From contig JACKNG010000007.1 of NCBI GenBank assembly GCA_024235015.1, positions 226,501 through 290,500 of the forward strand: a stretch of 64,000 nucleotides of DNA, in the 5' to 3' direction. Position 1 is the stretch's first letter; each line of letters opens with the position of its first letter. The notes beneath the pieces are model-generated. The model saw only the letters and a list, made by a program, of their open reading frames with translations. It had not been told where the DNA came from and made no database searches. The stretch comes from Gammaproteobacteria bacterium. GTDB taxonomy: Bacteria > Pseudomonadota > Gammaproteobacteria > Ga0077536. Both the position numbers and the translations under genes were made by a program. Below, in pieces: positions 28,702 to 36,044 of the stretch.

Positions 28702-29952
28702 GTGACCCAGCCCGCCTCCGCCCCCGAAGACGTCGGCATGGATGCCGCCCGCCTCGAACACATCGCGCCCGCGCTGCAGCGTTACGTCGATGCCGGTACC
28801 TACGGTGGTTTCAGCACCCTCGTGATGCGCCGCGACCGCGTCGTGCACGCGGCCCAGGTCGGCTGGCAGGATCGCGAAGCCGGGGTGCCGATGGCGGCGG
28901 ACAGCATCTTCCGTATCTACTCGATGACCAAGCCCATCGTGTGCACGGCGCTGATGACCCTGTACGAGGAAGGGCGTTGCCAGCTGGTCGACCCGGTGGC
29001 CAAGTTCATCCCGGCCTTCGGCGCGACCAAGGTGCTGGGCGCGGACGGCAAGCTCGAAGACCAGCACATGCTGCGGCCGCTGCAGGTGCGCGATCTCATG
29101 TCGCACACCTGCGGACTCAGCTACGACTTCTTCGAGGACTACTCGATCGGTGCGCAGTACCGCGAAGCGCGCCTGATGAACGATGCCGGGCGCAGCCTCG
29201 AAGCCCTGATCGCCGAGCTGGCGAAGATCCCGCTGGCCTTCCACCCCGGCACGGCCTGGCACTACAGCCTGGGCATCGACGTCGCCGCGCACCTGATCGA
29301 GGTCATCGCCGACCAGCCGCTCGGCGACTTCCTGCGCGAACGCCTGTTCGCACCGCTCGGCATGGACGACACCGCGTTCGGGGTGCCGGCCGACAAGCGC
29401 GCGCGCCTCGCCGCCATGTACGGCCATCCGGACCTGATCGGCCGCGACGCGACCTTCCCGCAGATCTTCCAGGCGTTTCTCGACAAGAACGTCGCGCGCC
29501 GGGACGAGGTCGCCGAGACCTATCCCTGCGACGCGCCGGAGGTGTTCCAGCGCGGCGGCCTCGGCCTGTTCTCGACCGCGGCCGACTACCTCGCCTTCGC
29601 CCGCATGCTGCTCGACGGCCGCGCGCCGGACGGGCGGCGCATCATCGGGCGCAAGACCCTCGAGCTCATGCACACCAACCATCTCACCGCCGCGCAGCTG
29701 CCGATCATGCTCGGCGGCGCGCCGATGCCGGGCTGGGGTTTCGGCCTCGGCTCGCGCGTCGCACTGGACGTCGGCCAGCTCGGCGTATCGGGCTCGCTGG
29801 GCGAGTTCGGCTGGGCCGGCGCGGCCAAGACCTACTACTGGGTCGACCCGGCGGAGGAACTCGCCGCGGTGCTGATGACCCAGTTCATGATCGGCTTCGA
29901 CCTGCCGGAGTACGACTTCCGCGCGCTGGTCTACCAGGCGATCGACGACTGA
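28702..29952 (+). CDS. Serine hydrolase, beta-lactamase/class C fold (esterase-type)
   Basis: Penicillin-binding-protein-fold hydrolase of 416 aa. The nucleophile motif is Ser74-Met-Thr-Lys77 (FRIYSMTKPIV), the second motif Tyr-Ser-Leu is in WHYSLGIDV (~residue 187), and a third Gly-rich motif is near FGWAGAAKTYYWVDP. No signal peptide is visible, so it is probably a cytosolic esterase or amidohydrolase of the EstB/LovD group rather than a drug-resistance enzyme. It uses GTG, with GAGGGAA about 9 nt upstream. It may head a set of same-strand genes continuing to the DUF35 gene (gaps of 28, 18 and -4 nt). Confidence 0.92.
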   Translation: MTQPASAPEDVGMDAARLEHIAPALQRYVDAGTYGGFSTLVMRRDRVVHAAQVGWQDREAGVPMAADSIFRIYSMTKPIVCTALMTLYEEGRCQLVDPVAKFIPAFGATKVLGADGKLEDQHMLRPLQVRDLMSHTCGLSYDFFEDYSIGAQYREARLMNDAGRSLEALIAELAKIPLAFHPGTAWHYSLGIDVAAHLIEVIADQPLGDFLRERLFAPLGMDDTAFGVPADKRARLAAMYGHPDLIGRDATFPQIFQAFLDKNVARRDEVAETYPCDAPEVFQRGGLGLFSTAADYLAFARMLLDGRAPDGRRIIGRKTLELMHTNHLTAAQLPIMLGGAPMPGWGFGLGSRVALDVGQLGVSGSLGEFGWAGAAKTYYWVDPAEELAAVLMTQFMIGFDLPEYDFRALVYQAIDD

Positions 29953-29980
29953 GCCTCGCGCGAGCCCGGGGGAGGGGAAC

Positions 29981-30622
29981 ATGACTGCCGAGAACGATCC
30001 GACCAGCCGCGCCCGCCGCGGCGTACAGGCCGGCCTGCTGGCGCTGGCCACGACCAGCGCGGCGTGGGCCGAACCGCCGCGCATCGCGCCGTTGCCGCCG
30101 GCCGAGTGGAGCGCCGAGCAGCGCGAGCTGCTCGCGCCGTACCTGAACGACGGCAAGGTCTACAACGTGTTCGCGACCCTGGCCAACCACCCGGAACTCG
30201 CGCGTGACTGGCTGGGCTTCGCCCTGCACATCCTCAAGCGCAACAGCCTGCCGGCGCGCGAGCGCGAACTGCTCATCCTGCGCACCGGCTGGCTGTGCGA
30301 GGCCGAGTACGAGTGGGCGCACCACGTCGTCATCGGCAAGGAGTCCGGGCTGACCGCGGACGACGTCGAGCGCATCATGCAGGGGCCGAACGCGCCGGGC
30401 CTCGATCCCCGTGATCGCCTGCTGCTGCGCGCCGCCGACGAGCTCTACCGCGACCAGCGGGTCAGCCAACCGACCTGGGATGCACTCGGTGCGCACTACG
30501 ACACGCGTCAGCTGATGGACATCGTCATGACCGTCGGCCAGTACACGATGGTGTCGATGGCGCTGAAGAGCTTCGGCGTGCAACTCGAGGACGGCTTCAC
30601 GGGCTTCGAACGGGCGCCCTGA
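29981..30622 (+). CDS. Carboxymuconolactone decarboxylase family (AhpD-like) protein, exported
   Basis: Alpha-helical CMD-family protein of 213 aa. Residues 10-30 look like a signal sequence (RRGVQAGLLALATTSAAWA). The CMD core includes NHPELARDWLGFALHIL, LPARERELLILRTGWLCEAEYEWAHHVVIG and a second half with MDIVMTVGQYTMVSMALKSF. The peroxidase CxxC of AhpD is replaced by a lone Cys followed by EAEYEWAHH, so disulfide peroxidase chemistry is unlikely. Members of this subgroup are often beside thiolase/DUF35 or hydrolase genes, as here. GGGGGAGGGGAAC supplies the ribosome site. The periplasmic location is inferred. Confidence 0.85.
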   Translation: MTAENDPTSRARRGVQAGLLALATTSAAWAEPPRIAPLPPAEWSAEQRELLAPYLNDGKVYNVFATLANHPELARDWLGFALHILKRNSLPARERELLILRTGWLCEAEYEWAHHVVIGKESGLTADDVERIMQGPNAPGLDPRDRLLLRAADELYRDQRVSQPTWDALGAHYDTRQLMDIVMTVGQYTMVSMALKSFGVQLEDGFTGFERAP

Positions 30623-30640
30623 GCGCCGCCGGCCGGCCGC

Positions 30641-31780
30641 ATGAGCCGCTACGCCATCGCCGGCCTCGGCGTCACCGCCCAGGGCGTGCTGCCCGGGACC
30701 TCGGCCGAGCAGCTCGCCTGGGACGCGGTCGAACTCGCGCTGGCCGATGCCGGGCTCGCCCGCGGCGCCGTCGATGGCTACGTCTTCCAGCCGGGCTTCG
30801 GCGAGAACACCACCGGGCTCGCCGCGGCGCGCGCGGCGCTCGGCGCCAACGTCACCCTGCAGGTCAACTCGAGCGGCGCCACCGCCATCCTGGCCATCGC
30901 CACGGCCATCGGCCTGATCGCGTCCGGCGCCGCCGATCACGTGATGTGCGTGCACGCGACCAACGCGCGCTCGCAGGCGGTGACGGTGGGCGAGGGTGAC
31001 GTCAACGAGTACGCCACGGTCGGCCTGTTCTCACCCGGCGCGCGCATGGCCCTCGGCGCGCAGCGCTGGTTCGACACCTACGGGCGCGGTTCGGCCGACC
31101 TCGCCGAGATTGCCGTGGCCCTGCGCGCTAATGCCGTGCCGCGCATCGATGCCTACCGCCACGCCCAGCCCATCACCGTCGACGACCACCAGGCCTCGCG
31201 TTTCATCGTGCGCCCGCTGCGCCTGTACGACTACTGCCTGGTCACCGACGGCGCCATCGCCTTCGTCGTCACCACGCTCGAGCGCGCACGCGACCTCGCG
31301 CGCCGGCCGGTCGCCGTGCTCGGCCTCGGCGCCAGCCACGAGGTCGCCCTGGCGCGCGCGTACGGGCGGGCGCCGGGCATCGCCGGCGCCGATTTCGATC
31401 CCGCTGCGGCACGCACGCGCGCCTTCGCCGCCGCCGGGCTCGGGATCGACGACATCGACGTGTTCCAGTTCTACGACGCCTTCACCATCCTGGTCGCGCA
31501 GCAGATCGAGGCCTACGGCCTGTGCGGCCCGGGCGAGGCCGCGGAATGGATCCGCGCCGGCAACTTCCGTTTCGATTCGGCGCGGCCCTGCAACACCTCC
31601 GGCACGCTGCACTCCTGGGGCTACGTGCAGGGCTTCACCCACGTCGCCGAGGGCGTGCGCCAGCTGCGCGGCGAGGGCGGCGCGACCCAGGTCGCCGCGG
31701 CCGAGACCGCGCTGGTCACCAACATCGGTCTGACCGGCGCCGGCCAGGCCCACGCGGCGCTGATCCTGGGACGCGTATGA
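30641..31780 (+). CDS. Thiolase-fold lipid-transfer protein, predicted retro-aldolase (Ltp2-like)
   Basis: Thiolase-superfamily protein of 379 aa. The N-terminal nucleophile Cys is replaced by Ser in QVNSSGATAILA (~residue 86), so Claisen/thiolytic chemistry through that residue is lost. Two Tyr in VFQFYDAFTILV (~residue 278) and SWGYVQGFTH match the Tyr pair used by the steroid side-chain aldolase Ltp2. The ATG of the next gene, a DUF35 protein, overlaps this stop (ATGA), as in Ltp2-ChsH2 pairs. A retro-aldol cleavage of a beta-hydroxyacyl-CoA is therefore inferred. It could equally be a CoA-thioester binding protein without catalysis. Confidence 0.85.
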   Translation: MSRYAIAGLGVTAQGVLPGTSAEQLAWDAVELALADAGLARGAVDGYVFQPGFGENTTGLAAARAALGANVTLQVNSSGATAILAIATAIGLIASGAADHVMCVHATNARSQAVTVGEGDVNEYATVGLFSPGARMALGAQRWFDTYGRGSADLAEIAVALRANAVPRIDAYRHAQPITVDDHQASRFIVRPLRLYDYCLVTDGAIAFVVTTLERARDLARRPVAVLGLGASHEVALARAYGRAPGIAGADFDPAAARTRAFAAAGLGIDDIDVFQFYDAFTILVAQQIEAYGLCGPGEAAEWIRAGNFRFDSARPCNTSGTLHSWGYVQGFTHVAEGVRQLRGEGGATQVAAAETALVTNIGLTGAGQAHAALILGRV

Positions 31781-32217
31781 GCGGCGCCGACGAACAGCCC
31801 GATCTCGCCCCGCCGCCGCGCGTGGTCGGTCCCGGTGATGCGCCCTTCTGGGCTGCCATCGACGCCGGCGAGCTGGCCGTCGCGCGCTGTCGTTGCGGCG
31901 CCTGCTACCTGCGCGAGCAGGCCTGCCCGGCCTGTGACGCGCCGGCCAGCGCGCTGCGCTGGGTACCCGCCGCGGGCCGCGCGACCCTGCTCAGCCACGT
32001 CGTCTTCGACAAGGCCTACCATCCCTACTTTGCCGACCGCCTGCCCTACGTGGTCGCGGTCGTGGCGCTGGAAGAGGGGCCGGAACTGGTCACCAACCTG
32101 GTCGAGGTCACGGCCGGTGACCTCGACGCCGGCGTGCTCTGCAGCGGCCTGCCCCTGCGGCTGCGCATCGTGCAGCGCGGCGGGCAGGCGATCCACGCCG
32201 CGGTGCGGGCGGGCTGA
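31777..32217 (+). CDS. DUF35 OB-fold protein with zinc ribbon
   Basis: Protein of 146 aa with a rubredoxin-like zinc ribbon (VARCRCGACYLREQACPACD, residues ~35-55; four Cys ligands plus an extra) and an OB-fold (~60-140) for acyl-CoA binding. DUF35 proteins form heterocomplexes with thiolase-fold partners and complete their active site. The ATGA overlap with the preceding thiolase-like gene strongly supports such a complex. The sequence upstream of this ATG in the same frame is the shadow of that gene. Convergent with lrgB, with only 12 bp between stops. Confidence 0.9.
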   Translation: MSGADEQPDLAPPPRVVGPGDAPFWAAIDAGELAVARCRCGACYLREQACPACDAPASALRWVPAAGRATLLSHVVFDKAYHPYFADRLPYVVAVVALEEGPELVTNLVEVTAGDLDAGVLCSGLPLRLRIVQRGGQAIHAAVRAG

Positions 32218-32229
32218 GCGGCACCCGGC

Positions 32230-32964
32230 TCAGGCGCCGAGCAGGCGCACCAGCCACGGCAGCAGCAGCGGCAGGGCCACGGCGGTGAACAGGCCGTTCA
32301 GGCCCATCGCCAGCGCGGCGAAGGCGCCGGCCTGCTCGCTGACCTGGAAGGCCCGCGCGGTGCCGATGCCGTGGGCGGCGAGGCCGATGGCGAAACCGCG
32401 GATGGCGTCGTCCTCGATACGCAGGCAGCGGAACACGTAGCGCGCGCCGACCGCGCCGAGGATGCCGGTGGCGATGACCAGTACCGCGGTCAGCGACGGC
32501 AGGCCGCCGAGCTTCTCGGCCACGCCCATGGCGATGGGCGTGGTGACGCTCTTCGGTGCCAGCGACATCAGCAGCTCGTGGTCGCCGCCGAGCAGTGCGC
32601 CGAGCACGACCGCCGACAGCGCCGCGGCCAGCGACCCGGCCACCAGTGCCAGCAGCAACGGCCCGGCCAGGGCGCGCAGGCGGCCGAACTGGGCGTAGAG
32701 CGGGATGGCGAGCGCGACCGTGGCCGGGCCGAGCAGGAAGTGCACGAATTGCGCACCCTCGAAGTAGACCGGGTAGGGCGTGTCGGTGGCGAGCAGGATG
32801 GCGGCGAGCATCGCCACCGACAGCAGCACCGGATTGGCCGCCGGATGGCCGCCGAGGCGGGCGTGCACGGTGCAGGCGAGCTGGTAGCAGACCAGGGTGA
32901 GGGTGAGGCCGAGCAGCGGCGACTCGGCCAGGTAGACCCAGATCGCCGCGACCGAGTCGTTCAT
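32230..32964 (-). CDS. lrgB: LrgB/CidB family membrane protein
   Basis: Hydrophobic protein of 244 aa with about 6-7 TM helices. Signatures include ANPVLLSVAMLAAILL, FLLGPATVALAIPLYAQF, LMSLAPKSVTTPIAMGVAEK and GFAIGLAAHGIGTARAFQ. LrgB works with LrgA in holin/antiholin-like control of murein hydrolase release or in export of small metabolites such as pyruvate or glycolate. The ATG overlaps the stop of lrgA (ATGA). The long open frame extending beyond this start is the antisense shadow of the Baeyer-Villiger gene and is not part of the protein. Confidence 0.95.
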   Translation of the reverse strand: MNDSVAAIWVYLAESPLLGLTLTLVCYQLACTVHARLGGHPAANPVLLSVAMLAAILLATDTPYPVYFEGAQFVHFLLGPATVALAIPLYAQFGRLRALAGPLLLALVAGSLAAALSAVVLGALLGGDHELLMSLAPKSVTTPIAMGVAEKLGGLPSLTAVLVIATGILGAVGARYVFRCLRIEDDAIRGFAIGLAAHGIGTARAFQVSEQAGAFAALAMGLNGLFTAVALPLLLPWLVRLLGA

Positions 32965-33320
32965 GTCGAGTCGCCGCGATCCGCCGTGGGCGCAACCAGC
33001 AGCTTGAGCACCACGGCGGTGACGCCGAGACCGATGGCGGTACTGAGGACCAGGGCGACGGTCAACGGCAGCCAGTCCTCGGCGACCCGGTGGGCGTGGA
33101 CCAGCACGCCGGTGCCGGCCGGCACGAACAGCAGCGAGAGGTGTTGCAGCAGGCCCTGCGCGGTGCCGCGCAATTCGGCGCCCGGGCCGCGCCGCAGGGC
33201 CAGCACCGCGAGCAGCAGGGCCATGCCGACGACGGGGCCCGGCACGGCCAGGCCCAGCAGTCGGGCGAGCACCTCGCCAGCGAGCTGGAACAGCAGCAGC
33301 CCGGTCAGTGCCCGCAGCAT
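32961..33320 (-). CDS. lrgA: LrgA/CidA family holin-like protein
   Basis: Small membrane protein of 119 aa with four predicted TM helices: LTGLLLFQLAGEVLARLLG, VPGPVVGMALLLAVLAL, LLQHLSLLFVPAGTGVLVH and LPLTVALVLSTAIGLGVTAV. The motif FVPAGTGV with a preceding LSLL is the family hallmark. It is the first gene of the lrgAB pair with a 4-nt overlap. The Baeyer-Villiger monooxygenase gene ends 51 nt upstream on the same strand, so read-through is possible though the genes are functionally unrelated. Confidence 0.93.
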   Translation of the reverse strand: MLRALTGLLLFQLAGEVLARLLGLAVPGPVVGMALLLAVLALRRGPGAELRGTAQGLLQHLSLLFVPAGTGVLVHAHRVAEDWLPLTVALVLSTAIGLGVTAVVLKLLVAPTADRGDST

Positions 33321-33371
33321 CGTGCCCTGTCGCCGGGCCGTTGCCTGCAGTGCCCGCCTGCGGCAGGCCGC

Positions 33372-35018
33372 TCAGGCGAAGTCGATACCGGGATAGCCGT
33401 CCGCGGCCGCCTTGAGGTGCTTGGTGTATTCCACGCCGCCGGTGGCGAAGATGTTGTAGCGAGTGTGGCCGTACTCGTGACCGTCGAGGTTGGAGTTGTA
33501 ACCCGTGATCCAGCTCTGCGCCTTGTTGATGAGCAGGCCGTCGTAGCTCTGCCTGACGGCGTCGAACCAGGCCTGCTCGGCTTCGGCGGTGACGTCGAAG
33601 CGCGTCTGGCCCTGTTGCCACAGGCGCTGGAACATCGGCGTCAGCCAGTCGACGGCGGTTTCCGAGCCGCGCGGGAAATTGGCCGCGGCGACCTGCGGGC
33701 CACCGAGCATCGCCATGTTGGGAAAACCGTGCACCAGCATGCCGAGGTAGGTGACGGGGCCGCGCGCCCACTTGTCGCGCAGCTTCTTGCCGCCGATGCC
33801 GCGGATGTCGATGCGGTCATAGGCGCCGGTGAAGGCATCGAAGCCGGTGGCGTAGATGAGCACGTCGAACTCGAACTCGCGGTCGGTGGTGCGCAAGCCG
33901 GTCGGCGTGATGCGCTCGATCGGCGTCGCCTTGGCGTTGACCAGCTCGACGTTGTCGCGGTTGTAGGCCTCGAAGTAGTGGGTCTCGAGCGGCAGGCGCT
34001 GCACGCCGAAGCCGTGGTCCTTGGGGATCAGCAGCTCGGCCACCGCCGGGTCCTTGACCCGCTGGCGGATGCGATCGGCGATGTAGTCCGACAGCTCGGC
34101 GTTGGCTGCTTCCTCGGTGAAGATCTCGGGGAAGTTGGCCAGCCAGATGCTGAAGCCGGGTTGCTCGTAGAGCTCGTCCCAGAAAGCGCGGCGCTGTTCC
34201 GCCGTGAGGTCGTAGAAGCTGCGCGGATCGGGGACGTGTTCGAAGGCCGCCGGCGACTGCGCGCAAGCCGCGAAGATCTCGTCGTAGCGGGCACGGATCG
34301 AGGCCATCTCCTCGTCGCTGATGGGACCGTTGTTGAGCGGTGCGGCCCAGTTCGCGCGGCGCTGGAACACCGTGAGGTGGCCAGCCTGTTCGGCGATCAC
34401 CGGGATGATCTGGATGGCGGTCGCGCCGGTGCCGATGATGCCGACCCGCTTGCCGCTCAAATCGAGCGGTTCGTGTGGCCAGTTGGCGGGGTGGAAGGCG
34501 ATGCCCTGGAAGTCGTCGATGCCCGGAATGCGAGGCAGGGTCGGCGTCGACAGCGGGCCGAGCGCGGTGACGACGATACGCGAGCTCATCTCGCGGCCGT
34601 CGGTCAGCGTGATCCGCCAGAGATCTGCCTCCTCGTCGAACTGCATGGCGGCGACCTTGCAGCCGAACTGCATGTGGTCGCGCAGGTCGAGCTTGTCGAC
34701 GACGTAGTTCAGGTAACGCAGGGTTTCCGGCTGCGGCGAGAAGCGTTCCTTCCAGTGCCATTCCTCGAGCAGTTCCTTGGAGAACGAGTAACCGTAGGTA
34801 TAGCTCTCGGAGTCGAAGCGTGCGCCCGGGTAGCGGTTGCTCCACCAGGTGCCGCCGGGACCGTCGTTGGCATCGAGGACCGTCGCATTGATGCCGAGGT
34901 CGACCAGGCGCTTGATCTGGTAGATGCCGGAGACGCCGGCGCCGATGACGATGACTTCGTAGTCGTAGGGCGCGGTGGCGGGGTTGATCGGAGTGGTCTG
35001 GGCTGCGGTGCTTGCCAT
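33372..35018 (-). CDS. Type I Baeyer-Villiger flavin monooxygenase
   Basis: FAD/NADPH monooxygenase of 548 aa. The first Rossmann motif is VIVIGAGVSGIYQIKRL (residues ~22-38), followed by GPGGTWWSNRYPGARFDSES. The BVMO fingerprint F-x-G-x3-H-x3-W-P is seen in FQGIAFHPANWP (~residue 170), and the second dinucleotide motif in GIIGTGATAIQ. It inserts oxygen next to a ketone carbonyl (cyclohexanone, steroid or terpenoid ketones in relatives). The ATG is set by GAGGGGAA ~6-13 nt upstream; about 24 further codons upstream are low-complexity. Enzymes of the same fold are also at 60056-61525. Confidence 0.94.
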   Translation of the reverse strand: MASTAAQTTPINPATAPYDYEVIVIGAGVSGIYQIKRLVDLGINATVLDANDGPGGTWWSNRYPGARFDSESYTYGYSFSKELLEEWHWKERFSPQPETLRYLNYVVDKLDLRDHMQFGCKVAAMQFDEEADLWRITLTDGREMSSRIVVTALGPLSTPTLPRIPGIDDFQGIAFHPANWPHEPLDLSGKRVGIIGTGATAIQIIPVIAEQAGHLTVFQRRANWAAPLNNGPISDEEMASIRARYDEIFAACAQSPAAFEHVPDPRSFYDLTAEQRRAFWDELYEQPGFSIWLANFPEIFTEEAANAELSDYIADRIRQRVKDPAVAELLIPKDHGFGVQRLPLETHYFEAYNRDNVELVNAKATPIERITPTGLRTTDREFEFDVLIYATGFDAFTGAYDRIDIRGIGGKKLRDKWARGPVTYLGMLVHGFPNMAMLGGPQVAAANFPRGSETAVDWLTPMFQRLWQQGQTRFDVTAEAEQAWFDAVRQSYDGLLINKAQSWITGYNSNLDGHEYGHTRYNIFATGGVEYTKHLKAAADGYPGIDFA

Positions 35019-35157
35019 GGTAGTTCCCCTCGATGCGGATGACGGTGAGCGCGGCGCGGCCTCGTGCGCCGCGCCCGCGTGGACACTCACCGCATGTTAG
35101 CCGCGGCGGCGGCCGTTTCAAATCCGCCCGCCGGGCGCGCCGCCATGCACACCGGCG

Positions 35158-35964
35158 TCAGTCGCCCGCCGCGCGGCGGCCCCAGTCCGGCTGGCGCTTG
35201 TCGAGGAAGGCGGCGATGCCCTCGGCGAGGTCGCCGTTGCTGACGGTGAGGATCTGGTTGCGATCCTCCAGTGCGATGGCGGCGTCGAGGCCCTGGGCGT
35301 CGACGTTGGCCCAGAAGGCCTCCTTGGTCAGGCGCAGGCCGAGCGGCGCCGTCGCCACCATGTCGTCGGCGAGTGCCTTGCCGGTCGCGTCCAGCTCGTC
35401 GGCGGCCACGACGTGGCTGACCAGGCCGATGGCGAGGGCGCGCTCGGCGTCGACGAAACGCCCGGTGTAGAGCAGCTCGGCTGCATTCGAGGTGCCGACC
35501 AGCCGGGCGAGGTGGTAACTCGAACCCATCTCGCAGCCCGACAGGCCGATCTTGATGAAGGCGCAGTTCATCTTCGTACCGCTGGCGGCGATGCGCACGT
35601 CGCAGCCCAACGCGATCGAGAAGCCGCCGCCGGCGGCATAGCCGTGCAGCAGGCCGATCAACGGCTGCGGCGCGCGGCGCATCTTCATGACCAGGCCGGA
35701 GAAACGGCGCTGGCTGATCATGCCGCTGTCGGCGTCGCGCAGCGGTTCGCGTTCCGGATCCTTCATGTCGAGACCGGCGCAGAACATGCGCCCGGCGCCG
35801 CGCATCACGACCACGCGCACGGCGTGGTCGTCCTGCAGCCGGTCGAAGTAGTCGTGCAGTTCGCCGACCATGCGGCGGCTGAGCGCGTTGAGGGCGTCGG
35901 GACGGTTCAGGGTCAGCCAGTCGACGGGGCCGTCCTTCTCGATCAGCAGGGTTTCGTAGCGCAT
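35158..35964 (-). CDS. Enoyl-CoA hydratase/isomerase family protein
   Basis: Crotonase-fold protein of 268 aa. The oxyanion-hole strands are in VVMRGAGRMFCAGLDMKDPE and LIGLLHGYAAGGGFSIALGCD. The segment IKIGLSGCEMGSSYHLARLVG keeps one catalytic Glu (in CEMGSS) while the first Glu position of rat hydratase is not obvious, a pattern common in actinobacterial/gammaproteobacterial EchA paralogues. The reaction is hydration or isomerisation of an enoyl-CoA; the substrate is unknown. It stands alone, 80 nt upstream of the MscS stop and 139 nt from the BVMO start. Confidence 0.92.
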   Translation of the reverse strand: MRYETLLIEKDGPVDWLTLNRPDALNALSRRMVGELHDYFDRLQDDHAVRVVVMRGAGRMFCAGLDMKDPEREPLRDADSGMISQRRFSGLVMKMRRAPQPLIGLLHGYAAGGGFSIALGCDVRIAASGTKMNCAFIKIGLSGCEMGSSYHLARLVGTSNAAELLYTGRFVDAERALAIGLVSHVVAADELDATGKALADDMVATAPLGLRLTKEAFWANVDAQGLDAAIALEDRNQILTVSNGDLAEGIAAFLDKRQPDWGRRAAGD

Positions 35965-36044
35965 GCGGGTTCACCAGTTTGGACGTTGATCGCGCGGCCA
36001 AGCATACGCCCTGGTCGCCGTCGCGCGGATGCGGGCCGGCGCGA

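Noticed and set aside
32965..33771. N-terminal extension of the LrgB frame to 513 aa
   Set aside because: This part is antisense/out of frame to the BVMO and lrgA genes; the ATGA overlap and family length set the start at 32964.
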